In this document: positions 37,527-46,099 of the stretch, piece after piece
Layout of the letters: each line of letters begins with the position of its first letter
Position numbering within the stretch: the first letter of the stretch is position 1
Assembly: GCF_017811155.1 (NCBI RefSeq)
Contig: NZ_JACVCV010000002.1
Coordinates: 372,001 to 436,000, forward strand
DNA length: 64,000 bases
Reading direction: 5' to 3'
From: Lunatimonas salinarum
Lineage (GTDB): Bacteria; Bacteroidota; Bacteroidia; Cytophagales; Cyclobacteriaceae
The notes under the pieces: model-generated
What the model was told of the DNA's origin: nothing
The model's input: the letters and a program-made list of their open reading frames with translations, nothing else
Database searches by the model: none
Made by a program: the position numbers and the translations under genes

Positions 37527-39347
37527 ATGCACACCTATTTTAGGCTACTTTCCTTTGCGAAACCGATCGAAAAATACGCCATCCCCTATTTGATCATGAC
37601 CCTGCTGGCGGTCGTGTTCAATACCCTGAACCTTGCACTGCTTGCACCACTTCTAAACACGCTGTTCAAAGAGGGCGGAAACGTAGCGGTAGAAAAGCCC
37701 GATTCCCTGACGGACATTATGGGGCAGTTCGACTATTACACCTACTACATACACCACGAGTTTGGCCCCTTTCGTGCACTTCAGGTAGTCTGTGTGGTGA
37801 TCGTACTTTCGGTATTCCTAAGCAATTTTTTCCGCTATTTTTCCCAGAGGGTAATGGAAAATCTCCGGATTCATACGCTGCTCAACCTCCGCAAGCGGGT
37901 GTTTGACAACGTGATGGACCTGCAGGTGGAGTATTTCAACAGTCAGCGAAAAGGGAATATCATTTCCAAAATCTCTTCAGACGTGCAGGTCGTGCAGTTT
38001 AGCGTGACGAGCACCCTACAGGTCTTGTTTAAGGAACCCCTTCAGCTCCTTGCCTACCTGTTTATCCTGTTTGCCATATCGATCAAACTGACTCTTTTTG
38101 CCATGCTGGTGATACCAATTTCGGGATTTATCATTTCCCGGATCGTCAAACGCTTAAAAGAACAGGCCACCGATGCGCAGCAGCGCTACGGGATGATGAT
38201 CAGCCTGCTGGACGAGGCCCTCTCCGGCATCAAGATCATAAAAGCATTCAATGCCACCGAACGGATAAAAAATAAATTTCACAGCGAAAACGTCGCCTAT
38301 TCCAACTTAGGCCGCAAAATGGCTTACCGCCAGCAACTGGCTTCGCCCGTTTCCGAAACCCTTGGCGTAACCATGGTTGCCATCATCGTACTCTATGGTG
38401 GTTCCCTGGTGATGACCAATCAGTCCGCCCTCTCTGCCGCCGAATTCATTACCTACATCGCCATTTTTTCACAGATCATGCGGCCTGCCAAGGCCATCAC
38501 CGAGTCGTTCAGTACCATCCATTCGGGTATTGCCGCCGGCGAACGCGTGCTACAACTGATCGATGAGAAACCCAGCATTACCGACGATCCCCAAGCGGTC
38601 ATTTTGGAGGAATTTACCAAAAACATCGAAATGCAAGGGGTTGGATTTCATTACGGGGAAAAAGCCATCCTAAAAAATATCCACCTGACGGTTCCGAAAG
38701 GAAAAACCGTTGCCCTAGTGGGGCCATCTGGGGGAGGGAAGTCCACCTTGATGGACCTAATACCCCGCTTCTTGGAAGTAACCGAAGGGATCATTATGAT
38801 CGATGATATTCCTATCAGTAAGATCAACACCCACTCCCTTCGCTCCCACATCGGTATCGTCAATCAGGAGTCCATCCTGTTCAATGACAGCATTCGCAAT
38901 AATATCGCTTTTGGCAAGCCCGAGGCTAGCATGGAGGACATCATTCATGCAGCCAAAATCGCCAACGCCCACGAGTTTGTGACCAAAACCCCCAAAGGGT
39001 ATGATACTAACATGGGTGATCGGGGAGTCAAATTATCGGGTGGACAAAAACAACGGATATGCATTGCAAGGGCTGTACTGCAGAACCCCTCCATACTGCT
39101 GCTTGACGAGGCTACCTCTGCGTTGGATACCGCCTCTGAAAAGCTGGTACAGGAAGCCCTAAACAATCTCATGAAGAACCGAACCACCCTGGTCATTGCC
39201 CACCGTCTGTCTACCATCCAAAATGCCGACTGGATTGTGGTATTGGATGATGGCAAGATCGTGGAAGAAGGTACCCATGCGGAATTGTTGTTCAAAGAGG
39301 GCCTCTATGCCCGGCTGATCGATATGCAACAATTTGCCCAATCATGA
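37527..39347 (+). CDS. ABC exporter, MsbA-like, permease fused to ATPase
   Basis: A 606-residue half-transporter with six membrane helices (about 20-320) and a C-terminal ATPase. Walker A is GPSGGGKST near residue 399, the signature is LSGGQKQR and Walker B is ILLLDEATSALD, followed by the H-loop AHRLSTI. Such proteins flip lipid-linked glycans, lipid A core or other amphiphiles. Its place between two glycosyltransferases fits export of a lipid or glycan building block. Its stop overlaps the start of the next gene by 4 bases. Confidence 0.92.
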   Translation: MHTYFRLLSFAKPIEKYAIPYLIMTLLAVVFNTLNLALLAPLLNTLFKEGGNVAVEKPDSLTDIMGQFDYYTYYIHHEFGPFRALQVVCVVIVLSVFLSNFFRYFSQRVMENLRIHTLLNLRKRVFDNVMDLQVEYFNSQRKGNIISKISSDVQVVQFSVTSTLQVLFKEPLQLLAYLFILFAISIKLTLFAMLVIPISGFIISRIVKRLKEQATDAQQRYGMMISLLDEALSGIKIIKAFNATERIKNKFHSENVAYSNLGRKMAYRQQLASPVSETLGVTMVAIIVLYGGSLVMTNQSALSAAEFITYIAIFSQIMRPAKAITESFSTIHSGIAAGERVLQLIDEKPSITDDPQAVILEEFTKNIEMQGVGFHYGEKAILKNIHLTVPKGKTVALVGPSGGGKSTLMDLIPRFLEVTEGIIMIDDIPISKINTHSLRSHIGIVNQESILFNDSIRNNIAFGKPEASMEDIIHAAKIANAHEFVTKTPKGYDTNMGDRGVKLSGGQKQRICIARAVLQNPSILLLDEATSALDTASEKLVQEALNNLMKNRTTLVIAHRLSTIQNADWIVVLDDGKIVEEGTHAELLFKEGLYARLIDMQQFAQS

Positions 39348-40288
39348 GCAAACAAACCCCGTTGGTTTCCATAGCAATCTGCACCTACAACGGAGAAAAA
39401 TACCTTGCGGAACAATTGGAATCCCTGCTCCGTCAAACCTATACCCCACTGGAAATTGTACTGGTGGATGATCGGTCCACGGACGGAACCTGGCAATTGG
39501 CCAATCAGTATGCTATACGATTTCCCCAGCTTCGGGTACTTCAAAACACTGAAAACCTCGGGTACCAGAAAAACTTTGAAAAAGCACTGGGGCTTTGCCT
39601 TGGTACCTTTGTCTGCCCTTCCGATCAGGACGATATCTGGGAGCCCAGCAAGGTGGAAAAACTCGTCTCACAAATCGGAGACAACTTGCTGATCTACCAC
39701 GATTCGCTGTTTGTTAATAAAGACGGCCTAAGCCTGGGAAGGTATATGTCTGACGAGTTTACCATGATTTCTGGATCAAACCCTCAAGCGTTCCTTTTCT
39801 TCAACTGCGTATCGGGACATGCCTTGATGGTGCGAAAATCCCTGCTGGAAACCACTTTACCATTTCCCTCGCTGGGAGTTTACGACCACTACCTCGCCTT
39901 TATGGCGAGCACGCGAGGACAAATCGCTTATGTGCCCGAGCCGCTAGTGATGCACCGGCGCCACGAAGAGAACGCCACGGACGTATTGGGGTTCCGAAAA
40001 CCAAAAAGCCGCTATCAAATCACCCAAACGAGGATGCTGCGGGAAAACGAATGGTTTCGCCTATGCGCAGCTGCGTCCGGTCACGAAGCGTCACACTTGG
40101 CCAATAGCCTTTGGAACGCTGCAAAAAACCGTACACACAACTTGGTAAACCCTGCATTTGGATACTTGGTATGGAAGCACCAGCGCAGTTTGGTTCAGAT
40201 TCCCAAAAAGAAATCCTACCATGGTTTCGGCTTTGTGTTTCGCCAAATCTGGGGATTGAAAGCCAAGTCGCTGTTTAAGTTCTCCTAA
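39344..40288 (+). CDS. Glycosyltransferase family 2
   Basis: A 314-residue GT-A enzyme with TPLVSIAICTYNGEKYLAEQLESLLRQT, VLVDDRSTDGTW and CPSDQDDIWEPSK (DxD region), as in rhamnosyl- and galactosyltransferase-like GT2 proteins of O-antigen pathways. It overlaps the ABC exporter gene by 4 bases. Its 3' end overlaps by 14 bases the 3' end of the oppositely transcribed glycosyltransferase. Confidence 0.92.
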   Translation: MSKQTPLVSIAICTYNGEKYLAEQLESLLRQTYTPLEIVLVDDRSTDGTWQLANQYAIRFPQLRVLQNTENLGYQKNFEKALGLCLGTFVCPSDQDDIWEPSKVEKLVSQIGDNLLIYHDSLFVNKDGLSLGRYMSDEFTMISGSNPQAFLFFNCVSGHALMVRKSLLETTLPFPSLGVYDHYLAFMASTRGQIAYVPEPLVMHRRHEENATDVLGFRKPKSRYQITQTRMLRENEWFRLCAAASGHEASHLANSLWNAAKNRTHNLVNPAFGYLVWKHQRSLVQIPKKKSYHGFGFVFRQIWGLKAKSLFKFS

Positions 40289-41162
40289 ATGACCCCAAAT
40301 AGCCCTTTGCATAGCTATAATACATTTTCAGATAGGTCAGCTTATTCAACTGCATAAGCTCTCCCCGATGCAGCACCTTCCAGGCAAGACCATAGGCCCC
40401 ATTCTCCTTAAGAATTCGGATAATGTGGCGGTAGGTTCGCTTCTCGCAATTGATGCGTTCTCGCTTGGTGATGGGCACCACCGTTTTGGGTAGCTTATGG
40501 GCCCATTTTTCATGGACCTTCCAGGAACTGGCAACCCACTCAGCATCCAAACTGCCCTCTGAAAAATGTTCTAACCGAATATCCAAGAGCACCGCAACTT
40601 GGTATTTTTCTCCGATCGCCAGGGAAATATCAATGTCATAGCCATGAAACCCGCGTAAATACGCCTCGTCGAACGGAATTTCCAGGATCACGGACTTACG
40701 GCTGGCCAAAAACACGCCGTCCACGACGACCACCCGGGCCAAGGATTCCCCTTCGGTGTTGAAGTATTGATGGATGGGTTCACGCTGTTCGCGCTTGAAA
40801 TGCTGCACCAGGTTGATTTTTACAAACCGTTCGCGCAAGCCTTCGGCACCCCAGCCCGACATGATTTTCGGCTTATGGGCTGCCCCGGCAATCCCCACCA
40901 AACCGATTTCGGGTCTGCGCAGTGCCTCCACGAGCTTGGCGCCCCAGTTTGACGTGGCGAATTTCACGTCCTCGTGCACAAAGCACAGGTAATCGTATTT
41001 GGAATTGGCGGCACCCCGGTTATACACCTCGCAGATACCTTTGGGATTGACACGGTTATCGATGGCCACGATCTCATACGGGATTCCTACGGTTTCGTCG
41101 ATGTTTCGGCTTACCTCAGAAAGGAGATCCGGGTTTGCCGAACAAATGATGATACTCAACAT
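40275..41162 (-). CDS. Glycosyltransferase (GT2-like)
   Basis: A 295-residue protein beginning MLSIIICSANPDLLSEVSRN, with EIVAIDNRVNPKGICEVYNRG and YLCFVHEDVKF as the nucleotide-sugar site, VVVDGVFLASRK and GYDIDISLAIGEKY downstream. It belongs to the group of short GT2-like proteins that begin with an SANP-type motif. It is probably involved in the same surface polysaccharide as the + strand genes, though it has its own transcript. Confidence 0.85.
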   Translation of the reverse strand: MLSIIICSANPDLLSEVSRNIDETVGIPYEIVAIDNRVNPKGICEVYNRGAANSKYDYLCFVHEDVKFATSNWGAKLVEALRRPEIGLVGIAGAAHKPKIMSGWGAEGLRERFVKINLVQHFKREQREPIHQYFNTEGESLARVVVVDGVFLASRKSVILEIPFDEAYLRGFHGYDIDISLAIGEKYQVAVLLDIRLEHFSEGSLDAEWVASSWKVHEKWAHKLPKTVVPITKRERINCEKRTYRHIIRILKENGAYGLAWKVLHRGELMQLNKLTYLKMYYSYAKGYLGSFRRT

Positions 41163-41331
41163 AAAAAAGGTAGTTAATACAGTTGGTTTTGCTTTCAGGA
41201 CGTACTTGCGTCCCTTTTTGTCTTAAAGAGGGCAAAAAATATTCCAGAAAACCCTCAAACATTTTAATCAGGGATAGGTTAAACCCTCATATAAATTTAA
41301 CGTTTTAGGAACTTTTAAAATTTATTTCATC

Positions 41332-42585
41332 ATGAAAATTTCTTCTACAGGGATAATTGCTGTATTGTTGTCTATAATCTTAATTTTTCCTGCTAAAAGT
41401 CAAAACAAACCACCCATAGACGTTGAATTTACGGGAATGTTTTGGTTCATAACTACCTATAATTTTCAATCATCAGATCCCAATTGGGCGGAAATGTTAA
41501 GACCAACGCGAGTATTGGATGATTCAGGCAGGCCGTTTGCAGACAATGGATTATTTTCTATTAGTGTGAGACCTTCTAGGGTTGGCTTTAACACGCGGCA
41601 GGCAACCACAAAGGGGGATTTAATTACGCGTTTTGAGTTGGATCTAGTAGGTGGAGGAAGCAATGCAGGAGAAACATTTTTTCGGGTTTTTAATGCCTAT
41701 GCAGAATGGAACAGATGGACATTTGGAAAAAGAAACTCCGTTTTTATGGATGGGAGTGTGGTACCAAATACGGTTGAATTTTTCGGACCAAATGGAATGG
41801 TTCTGTTAAGAAATATTCAGGTGAGTTACAAAGTCGTAGACTCCCAGAAATCTCAAGTTCAAATAGGGTTGGAAAATCCTTCGGCCAGTTCAGATTTGGG
41901 TCCCTTCCGTGAAGACTTCACATTTCGAGAAAAACTCTCCGACATAGTATTTACCAACAAACTACCCGCATTGACGTTCCACTACAGAAGAAATTTCGAG
42001 CATGGTCATTTTCAGGCTGGATGGGTTACAAAGTACATTTCATGGTTTGATAGAGGCAGTACACCTGCGAGCGATTTTTCGGGTGAAACTTGGGGCTATG
42101 GGATCAACATATCAGGAAGCATCAACCCGACTGGTAAAATAAGACTTTTGGGTTCCGTCGTTACAGGCAGGGGAATTCAAAACTTTTTGAATGACGGTAC
42201 GGCCGATGTAGGGGTAAAGGCAAACCCAACAAATGTAATCACTCCTATCAACGGGGCTGCTATCCCCTTCTACGCTGTTATGGCTGCAAGTGAAATTACG
42301 TTAGCAGAAACACTGAGCTCAACAGTTGCTTTTTCCCGAGTTGTAAACCAAACCTTTGAATCGCAACTAAGTACATCCTTTCAGAGTGGCAGCTACTTGA
42401 CTGTTGGGCTAATTCATAGGCCTATTCCGGGAATATCCTTTGGACTTGAATATCAACATGCCAACCGACAGAATGCAAATTTTGCCGGAGCACCAGAGTT
42501 TGAATTACCAGCAGCTCAGGGAAACTTCTTTGCTATCAATAAAATACAGGCAAATTTCGTGTATCGTTTCTCTAAAACTAATTAA
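41332..42585 (+). CDS. DcaP-like outer membrane porin
   Basis: A 417-residue protein with a signal peptide (about 1-23, FPAKSQ). The mature chain is a beta-barrel with many aromatic belts, starting PIDVEFTGMFWFITTYN and ending FVYRFSKTN. The segments VSVRPSRVGFNTRQ-like (ISVRPSRVGFNTRQATTKGD) and FRVFNAYAEW correspond to DcaP-type trimeric porins, which pass small negatively charged or peptide-like compounds. It lies 5 bases before the exported glutaminase gene, suggesting uptake connected with amino acid or amide breakdown. The region has slightly lower GC than its neighbours. Confidence 0.75.
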   Translation: MKISSTGIIAVLLSIILIFPAKSQNKPPIDVEFTGMFWFITTYNFQSSDPNWAEMLRPTRVLDDSGRPFADNGLFSISVRPSRVGFNTRQATTKGDLITRFELDLVGGGSNAGETFFRVFNAYAEWNRWTFGKRNSVFMDGSVVPNTVEFFGPNGMVLLRNIQVSYKVVDSQKSQVQIGLENPSASSDLGPFREDFTFREKLSDIVFTNKLPALTFHYRRNFEHGHFQAGWVTKYISWFDRGSTPASDFSGETWGYGINISGSINPTGKIRLLGSVVTGRGIQNFLNDGTADVGVKANPTNVITPINGAAIPFYAVMAASEITLAETLSSTVAFSRVVNQTFESQLSTSFQSGSYLTVGLIHRPIPGISFGLEYQHANRQNANFAGAPEFELPAAQGNFFAINKIQANFVYRFSKTN

Positions 42586-42590
42586 CCGAT

Positions 42591-43595
42591 ATGAACATTC
42601 AAAAAATACTTGCTATCGCAGTTTTTTGGGTAATCAGCTTTTCTTCGATTGCCCAAAACCAACAAGAAATCCAACAAGTAGTGGAACAAGCTTACCGTGA
42701 GTTTAAAGGCATCCAAGAAGGGAAAAACGCGGATTACATCAAAGAACTGGCAAAAGTCGATTCCTCTATTTTCGGCATTGTCATGGTAGATACTGATGGA
42801 AACATTTACTCAGCGGGAGACCATTTTTCACAAGTATCCATTCAAAGTGTATCCAAAGCTTTTGTACTTTCACTTGTTTTGAATCAATCAGGTCCGGCTG
42901 TAATCAAAGAAAACGTAGGTGCCAATGCTACGGGCTTTCCGTTCAATTCTATCATTGCCATGGAGATCAATAGAGAGTCGGGTATTAACTCTATGGTGAA
43001 TGCAGGTGCCATCGCTACTACGAGCTTGGTAAATGGTGAGACAGCAAATGATAAATGGGAGGCTATTGTTAGCAAATTATCGGAATTTGCAGGACGAACG
43101 CTTGAAGTAGATGAACCGGTTTACATTAGTGAAGCAGGCGACAACCAACGAAACGTAGCGCAAGCACACCTTCTGAAAGCATACAATAAAATCTACTTTG
43201 ATGCCGATCAATCAGTAGATATCTATACGAGGCAATGCGCACTCAGTGTACACGCTCGTGACCTGGCTACGATGGCAGCAACCTTGGCAAGCGGAGGAAT
43301 CAACCCGATCACCAATAAACGTGTTGTCTCTGCTGAAGCAGTCTCCTACACACTACCGGTCATGGCTACGGCGGGGCTTTACGAAAACTCGGGAAAATGG
43401 TTGTACCAAACCGGGTTGCCTGGAAAAAGTGGTGTTGGCGGTGCATTGATAGCCGTTGTCCCTGGGAAATTCGGTATAGCAGTAGTTTCTCCTCCTTTAG
43501 ATGAAGCTGGAAATTCCGTGAAGGGTCAGCTCGCTATTAACTACATTGTGGAAAAACTTAAGCTCAATCCCTACTTGGTAGCGTCAAATCCATAA
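42591..43595 (+). CDS. glsA: Exported glutaminase
   Basis: A 334-residue serine-dependent glutaminase. The catalytic pair lies in Ser86-Val-Ser-Lys89 (QSVSKAF); other family motifs are SGINSMVNAGAIATTSLV and GLPGKSGVGGALIAVVPGKFGIAVVSPPLD. It converts glutamine to glutamate and ammonia. Unlike the cytosolic enzymes of E. coli it has a signal peptide (about 1-21, SSIAQ), so it should work in the periplasm. It is co-transcribed with the porin gene 5 bases upstream. Confidence 0.92.
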   Translation: MNIQKILAIAVFWVISFSSIAQNQQEIQQVVEQAYREFKGIQEGKNADYIKELAKVDSSIFGIVMVDTDGNIYSAGDHFSQVSIQSVSKAFVLSLVLNQSGPAVIKENVGANATGFPFNSIIAMEINRESGINSMVNAGAIATTSLVNGETANDKWEAIVSKLSEFAGRTLEVDEPVYISEAGDNQRNVAQAHLLKAYNKIYFDADQSVDIYTRQCALSVHARDLATMAATLASGGINPITNKRVVSAEAVSYTLPVMATAGLYENSGKWLYQTGLPGKSGVGGALIAVVPGKFGIAVVSPPLDEAGNSVKGQLAINYIVEKLKLNPYLVASNP

Positions 43596-43783
43596 ATGCC
43601 GGAGCTTGACCTCCACTGACTTCTACACAGATTGAAATATCTCAACAAGTAAACATCAGGTTAGTCGAACTCATTCCCAGTAAGCAACCCTCATTTGGCT
43701 AGGAACTATAAAAACCTATGTCAAGAAAAAACAACTGGTTCAAAATGTACTAACATGAGAACCAAACCCTCTCCCACAATTAG

Positions 43784-45576
43784 AAAAAGAGGCTGTCCGA
43801 AAAGGGCAGCCTTTTTTTATGCGGCCAGTCTTCCGGATATCCCGGAAAAGTTTGAATTTCCAATGTATAGGGGCATGGATGGAAAGAAAGAGTGATTTTC
43901 ACCCAAATGTAGCGTTATGCAAGCCGGTTTTGGAGACGTGAAGACAGTTTTGGCCGGAGAAACGGCTGCCGCTACGAGCTTCCGCAAGCTATGGCCTATC
44001 GCCATCAGCATAAGCTCCATGGTGACTTTTTCCAACCCGTTGAATGTGAACTGGTTAAACTTGTTGTTGCTTTTCAGCTGGCCGAACACCGCTTCGGGCT
44101 CTATCGGCCGGTTGCTGCTGTGGATGAGTCCCCTCTCGCTGGTCAGCAGCTCCCTTGCCGTTGCCTTGAGCTCATTTAGGCGGTGGTTTACTTCAATTTT
44201 CCGGTTCCCCTGCCCCTGGTGGCACAGCCCCCGCAGCGGACACCCTTCACACCGCCGTGACTGGTAGTAAGTGACCCGGGATTCATACCCGTTGGCCGAA
44301 ACCCGTTTGCCGCTTCCCGTCTTTTCCATCCTTTGGCCCATCGGGCACACATAAAAGTCCCCTTTCGCGTTGTAAAACAGGTTCTGGGGAAGAAAGGGGT
44401 TGCTCTTTGTTTTCTTTTTCTGCTCTTTGTGGAAGTAATTGTACTTTACATAAGCCGCCGCCCCCTTTTTCCCGAGCATTTCATAGTTTTCCTCACTGCC
44501 GTAACCGGCATCGGCCACCAATTCGGAGCTTTGCTTTTCATAGGCCTCTTCAAAGCCTTCCAGATGAGATTCCAGCGTGGTGGTATCTCCCGGTGTCTGG
44601 TGGATGGAAGCATGTGTAATAAACTGGATTTCAGTCGAGATCTGTGCGTTGTAGGCGGGCTTTAACTCCCCGTTCTTCATGTGGTCGTCCTTCATCCGCA
44701 TAAAGGTGGCATCCGGGTCGGTCTTGCTGTAAGAGTTCCTCCGGTCCGGGATCTTCAGGTCTTCCTCAAATTTTTCCAGTTTGGGGAGGTGCTCTTCCTG
44801 GAGCTTGCGCAGCTCCTTTTCCTGCTTTTTTGTAGGTTCTTTCAGCCTTCTGTTCAGCTCGGCCAGTTTTTCCCTCAGTTCTTCGGAATTGATCTCCCTG
44901 GGAAGCTCCTCTTTGTTGGTTTCCCGGTTATCGGACTGGATGCTGCTTTCGATGTCTGAAAGGACGCTGCCGATCTTCGCTTCCAGTTTTCCTTGTACTT
45001 CTCTACCGATCCCTTCCAGACGAAGGTATACCGGTTGGATCTTGCCTCGATCTTGTTGCCGTCGATGTATTGCACGTCAAGGCTCACATAGCCCATCCCG
45101 ACAACCATCTTCACCACCTCGGCGAACAGCCTTTCGATGTGGTCTTTCAATATCTTTCCCCTGAAGTCGTTGATGGTCCTGAAGTCGGGCGTGGAATTGC
45201 CCGAAATATACATGAAGTGGATGTTCTCGGTGAGCGCCTTGGCGATTTTCCGGCAGGAGTACACGTTGGACAGGTAGCTGTAAAACAGCAGTTTGATCAT
45301 CATCCTGGGATGGTAGGCGGAGGTGCCGCCACCTTTGTACATCTTCATTATCTCACTGATATCCAGCGAGCCTACTGCCGAATCCACCAGACGTACGGGA
45401 TGGTTATCGGGTATTCTGTCAAAAATGTTGACCGGGAAAAGTTCGGGGGTCTTGCCGGTCTGGTTTTTAAAAACTAACTTGGCCATAGTTGCTTTTTTGT
45501 GCAACTCCAAATTACCAATTTTGGAGAAAAAAACAACTGATTAGAGGCTGTCCGACTTTTCGGACAGCCTCTTTTT
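43784..45576 (-). mobile_element. IS1182-type insertion sequence
   Basis: About 1.79 kb bounded by perfect 21-bp terminal inverted repeats (43784-43804 and 45556-45576) with the shared core GAGGCTGTCCGAAAAG. Each end can also fold on itself: GGCTGTCC with GGGCAGCC on the left (one mismatch), and a perfect 13-bp stem at 45543-45571 on the right. One transposase gene fills the interior on the minus strand. No obvious target duplication is visible next to the repeats. The family is assigned from the transposase sequence. Confidence 0.88.
43817..45486 (-). pseudogene. IS1182-family transposase, frameshifted
   Basis: The 5' part (45486 to about 44993) encodes the N-terminal region VKNIFDR-like start (FPVNIFDRIPDNHPVRLVD) and the first catalytic aspartate region SLDVQYIDGNKIEARSN. 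Near 44993 the frame shifts by one base: the in-register continuation GKLEAKIGSVLSDIESS lies in another frame. The long 3' part covers DDHMKNGELKPAYNAQIST, VADAGYGSEENYE, the zinc-like CEGCPLRGLC and the final EPEAVFGQLKSNNKFNQF segment. A single missing base explains all. No typical slippery heptamer is seen at the junction, so programmed frameshifting is unlikely and the copy is probably inactive. The ATG at 45486 is chosen. Confidence 0.85.
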
Positions 45577-45714
45577 TTGACAAACAATCCATTTCTCTAA
45601 CGTTACACTCGAAATAAATAATCTGTTGTTCTAAAATACAAACTCTTGATAAACAATCTGGACTAAATGCGCTTTACGTGAATCAATTTCTTAATGTGTT
45701 TTAACCTAAACAAT

Positions 45715-45876
45715 CTACAATTTGCCCCTCCTCATTCCCCATGCTCCTAATCCAAAGGAAAATGCAGCTGTGAGATAAGCGTATAGTCCACTGGCAAAGA
45801 AGAGTACAAGTGCTACTACTCCAAGAAAAACCAGAATCAAATAAATCCACTTAAATGTAATCGAATTCACCCGCAT
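45715..45876 (-). CDS. Small two-span membrane protein (53 residues)
   Basis: The frame starts MRVNSITFKW and ends MRRGKL, with two hydrophobic helices (about 10-27 and 31-46). A clear ribosome binding site (GGGAGG, 8 bases before the ATG) supports it, which is unusual in this window. No family is recognised. It is downstream of another short open frame ending within its ribosome binding site, and both lie in the 520-base region between the IS and the heparinase-like gene. Confidence 0.5.
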   Translation of the reverse strand: MRVNSITFKWIYLILVFLGVVALVLFFASGLYAYLTAAFSFGLGAWGMRRGKL

Positions 45877-45881
45877 AGTGA

Positions 45882-46025
45882 TTACCTCCCTCTATAGATG
45901 ACGCTTCCAACAAACATAACAAGTACGCATGTACCTAACAAACAAGCTTTTCCGTAACCGACCTCATAAGCATTTGCGCTTCCTCGTGCTATTATATCGC
46001 TAACTCCTTGTATATAATTAAGTGT
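45882..46025 (-). CDS. Short open frame with one membrane span, start unclear
   Basis: Forty-seven codons without a stop. The composition is protein-like (ARGSANAYEVGYGKACLL, then a hydrophobic helix ending VIYRGR). There is no ATG, GTG or TTG near the beginning, so it is either translated from a rare start, or is the remnant of a gene that lost its 5' part. Its stop codon lies 5 bases before the ATG of the 53-residue protein, suggesting the two belonged together. Confidence 0.3.
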   Translation of the reverse strand, partial: TLNYIQGVSDIIARGSANAYEVGYGKACLLGTCVLVMFVGSVIYRGR

Positions 46026-46054
46026 TTATTACTATTACAAAAATATTTTTATCT

Positions 46055-46073
46055 ACTGAAAAAAATTTTCAGT
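46055..46073 (-). terminator. Small A/T-rich hairpin after the heparinase-like gene
   Basis: ACTGAAAA pairs with TTTTCAGT around a 3-base loop, 27 bases beyond the stop codon of the minus-strand gene at 46100. A possible terminator. Confidence 0.4.
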
Positions 46074-46099
46074 GGCCCCATTTTCTTTTTAGGTACCGC

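Noticed and set aside
44985-45000. Programmed frameshift in the IS transposase
   Set aside because: The junction sequence TACAAGGAAAACTGG has no A6G-type slippery heptamer, and IS1182 transposases are normally made from a single frame; a one-base deletion is simpler.
44781-45164. Ser/Phe-rich + strand frames inside the IS element
   Set aside because: They are antisense to the frameshifted transposase.
43784-45576. The hairpins at both IS ends as a CRISPR or ordinary terminator pair
   Set aside because: They are the terminal inverted repeats of the element; only two copies, in inverted orientation.
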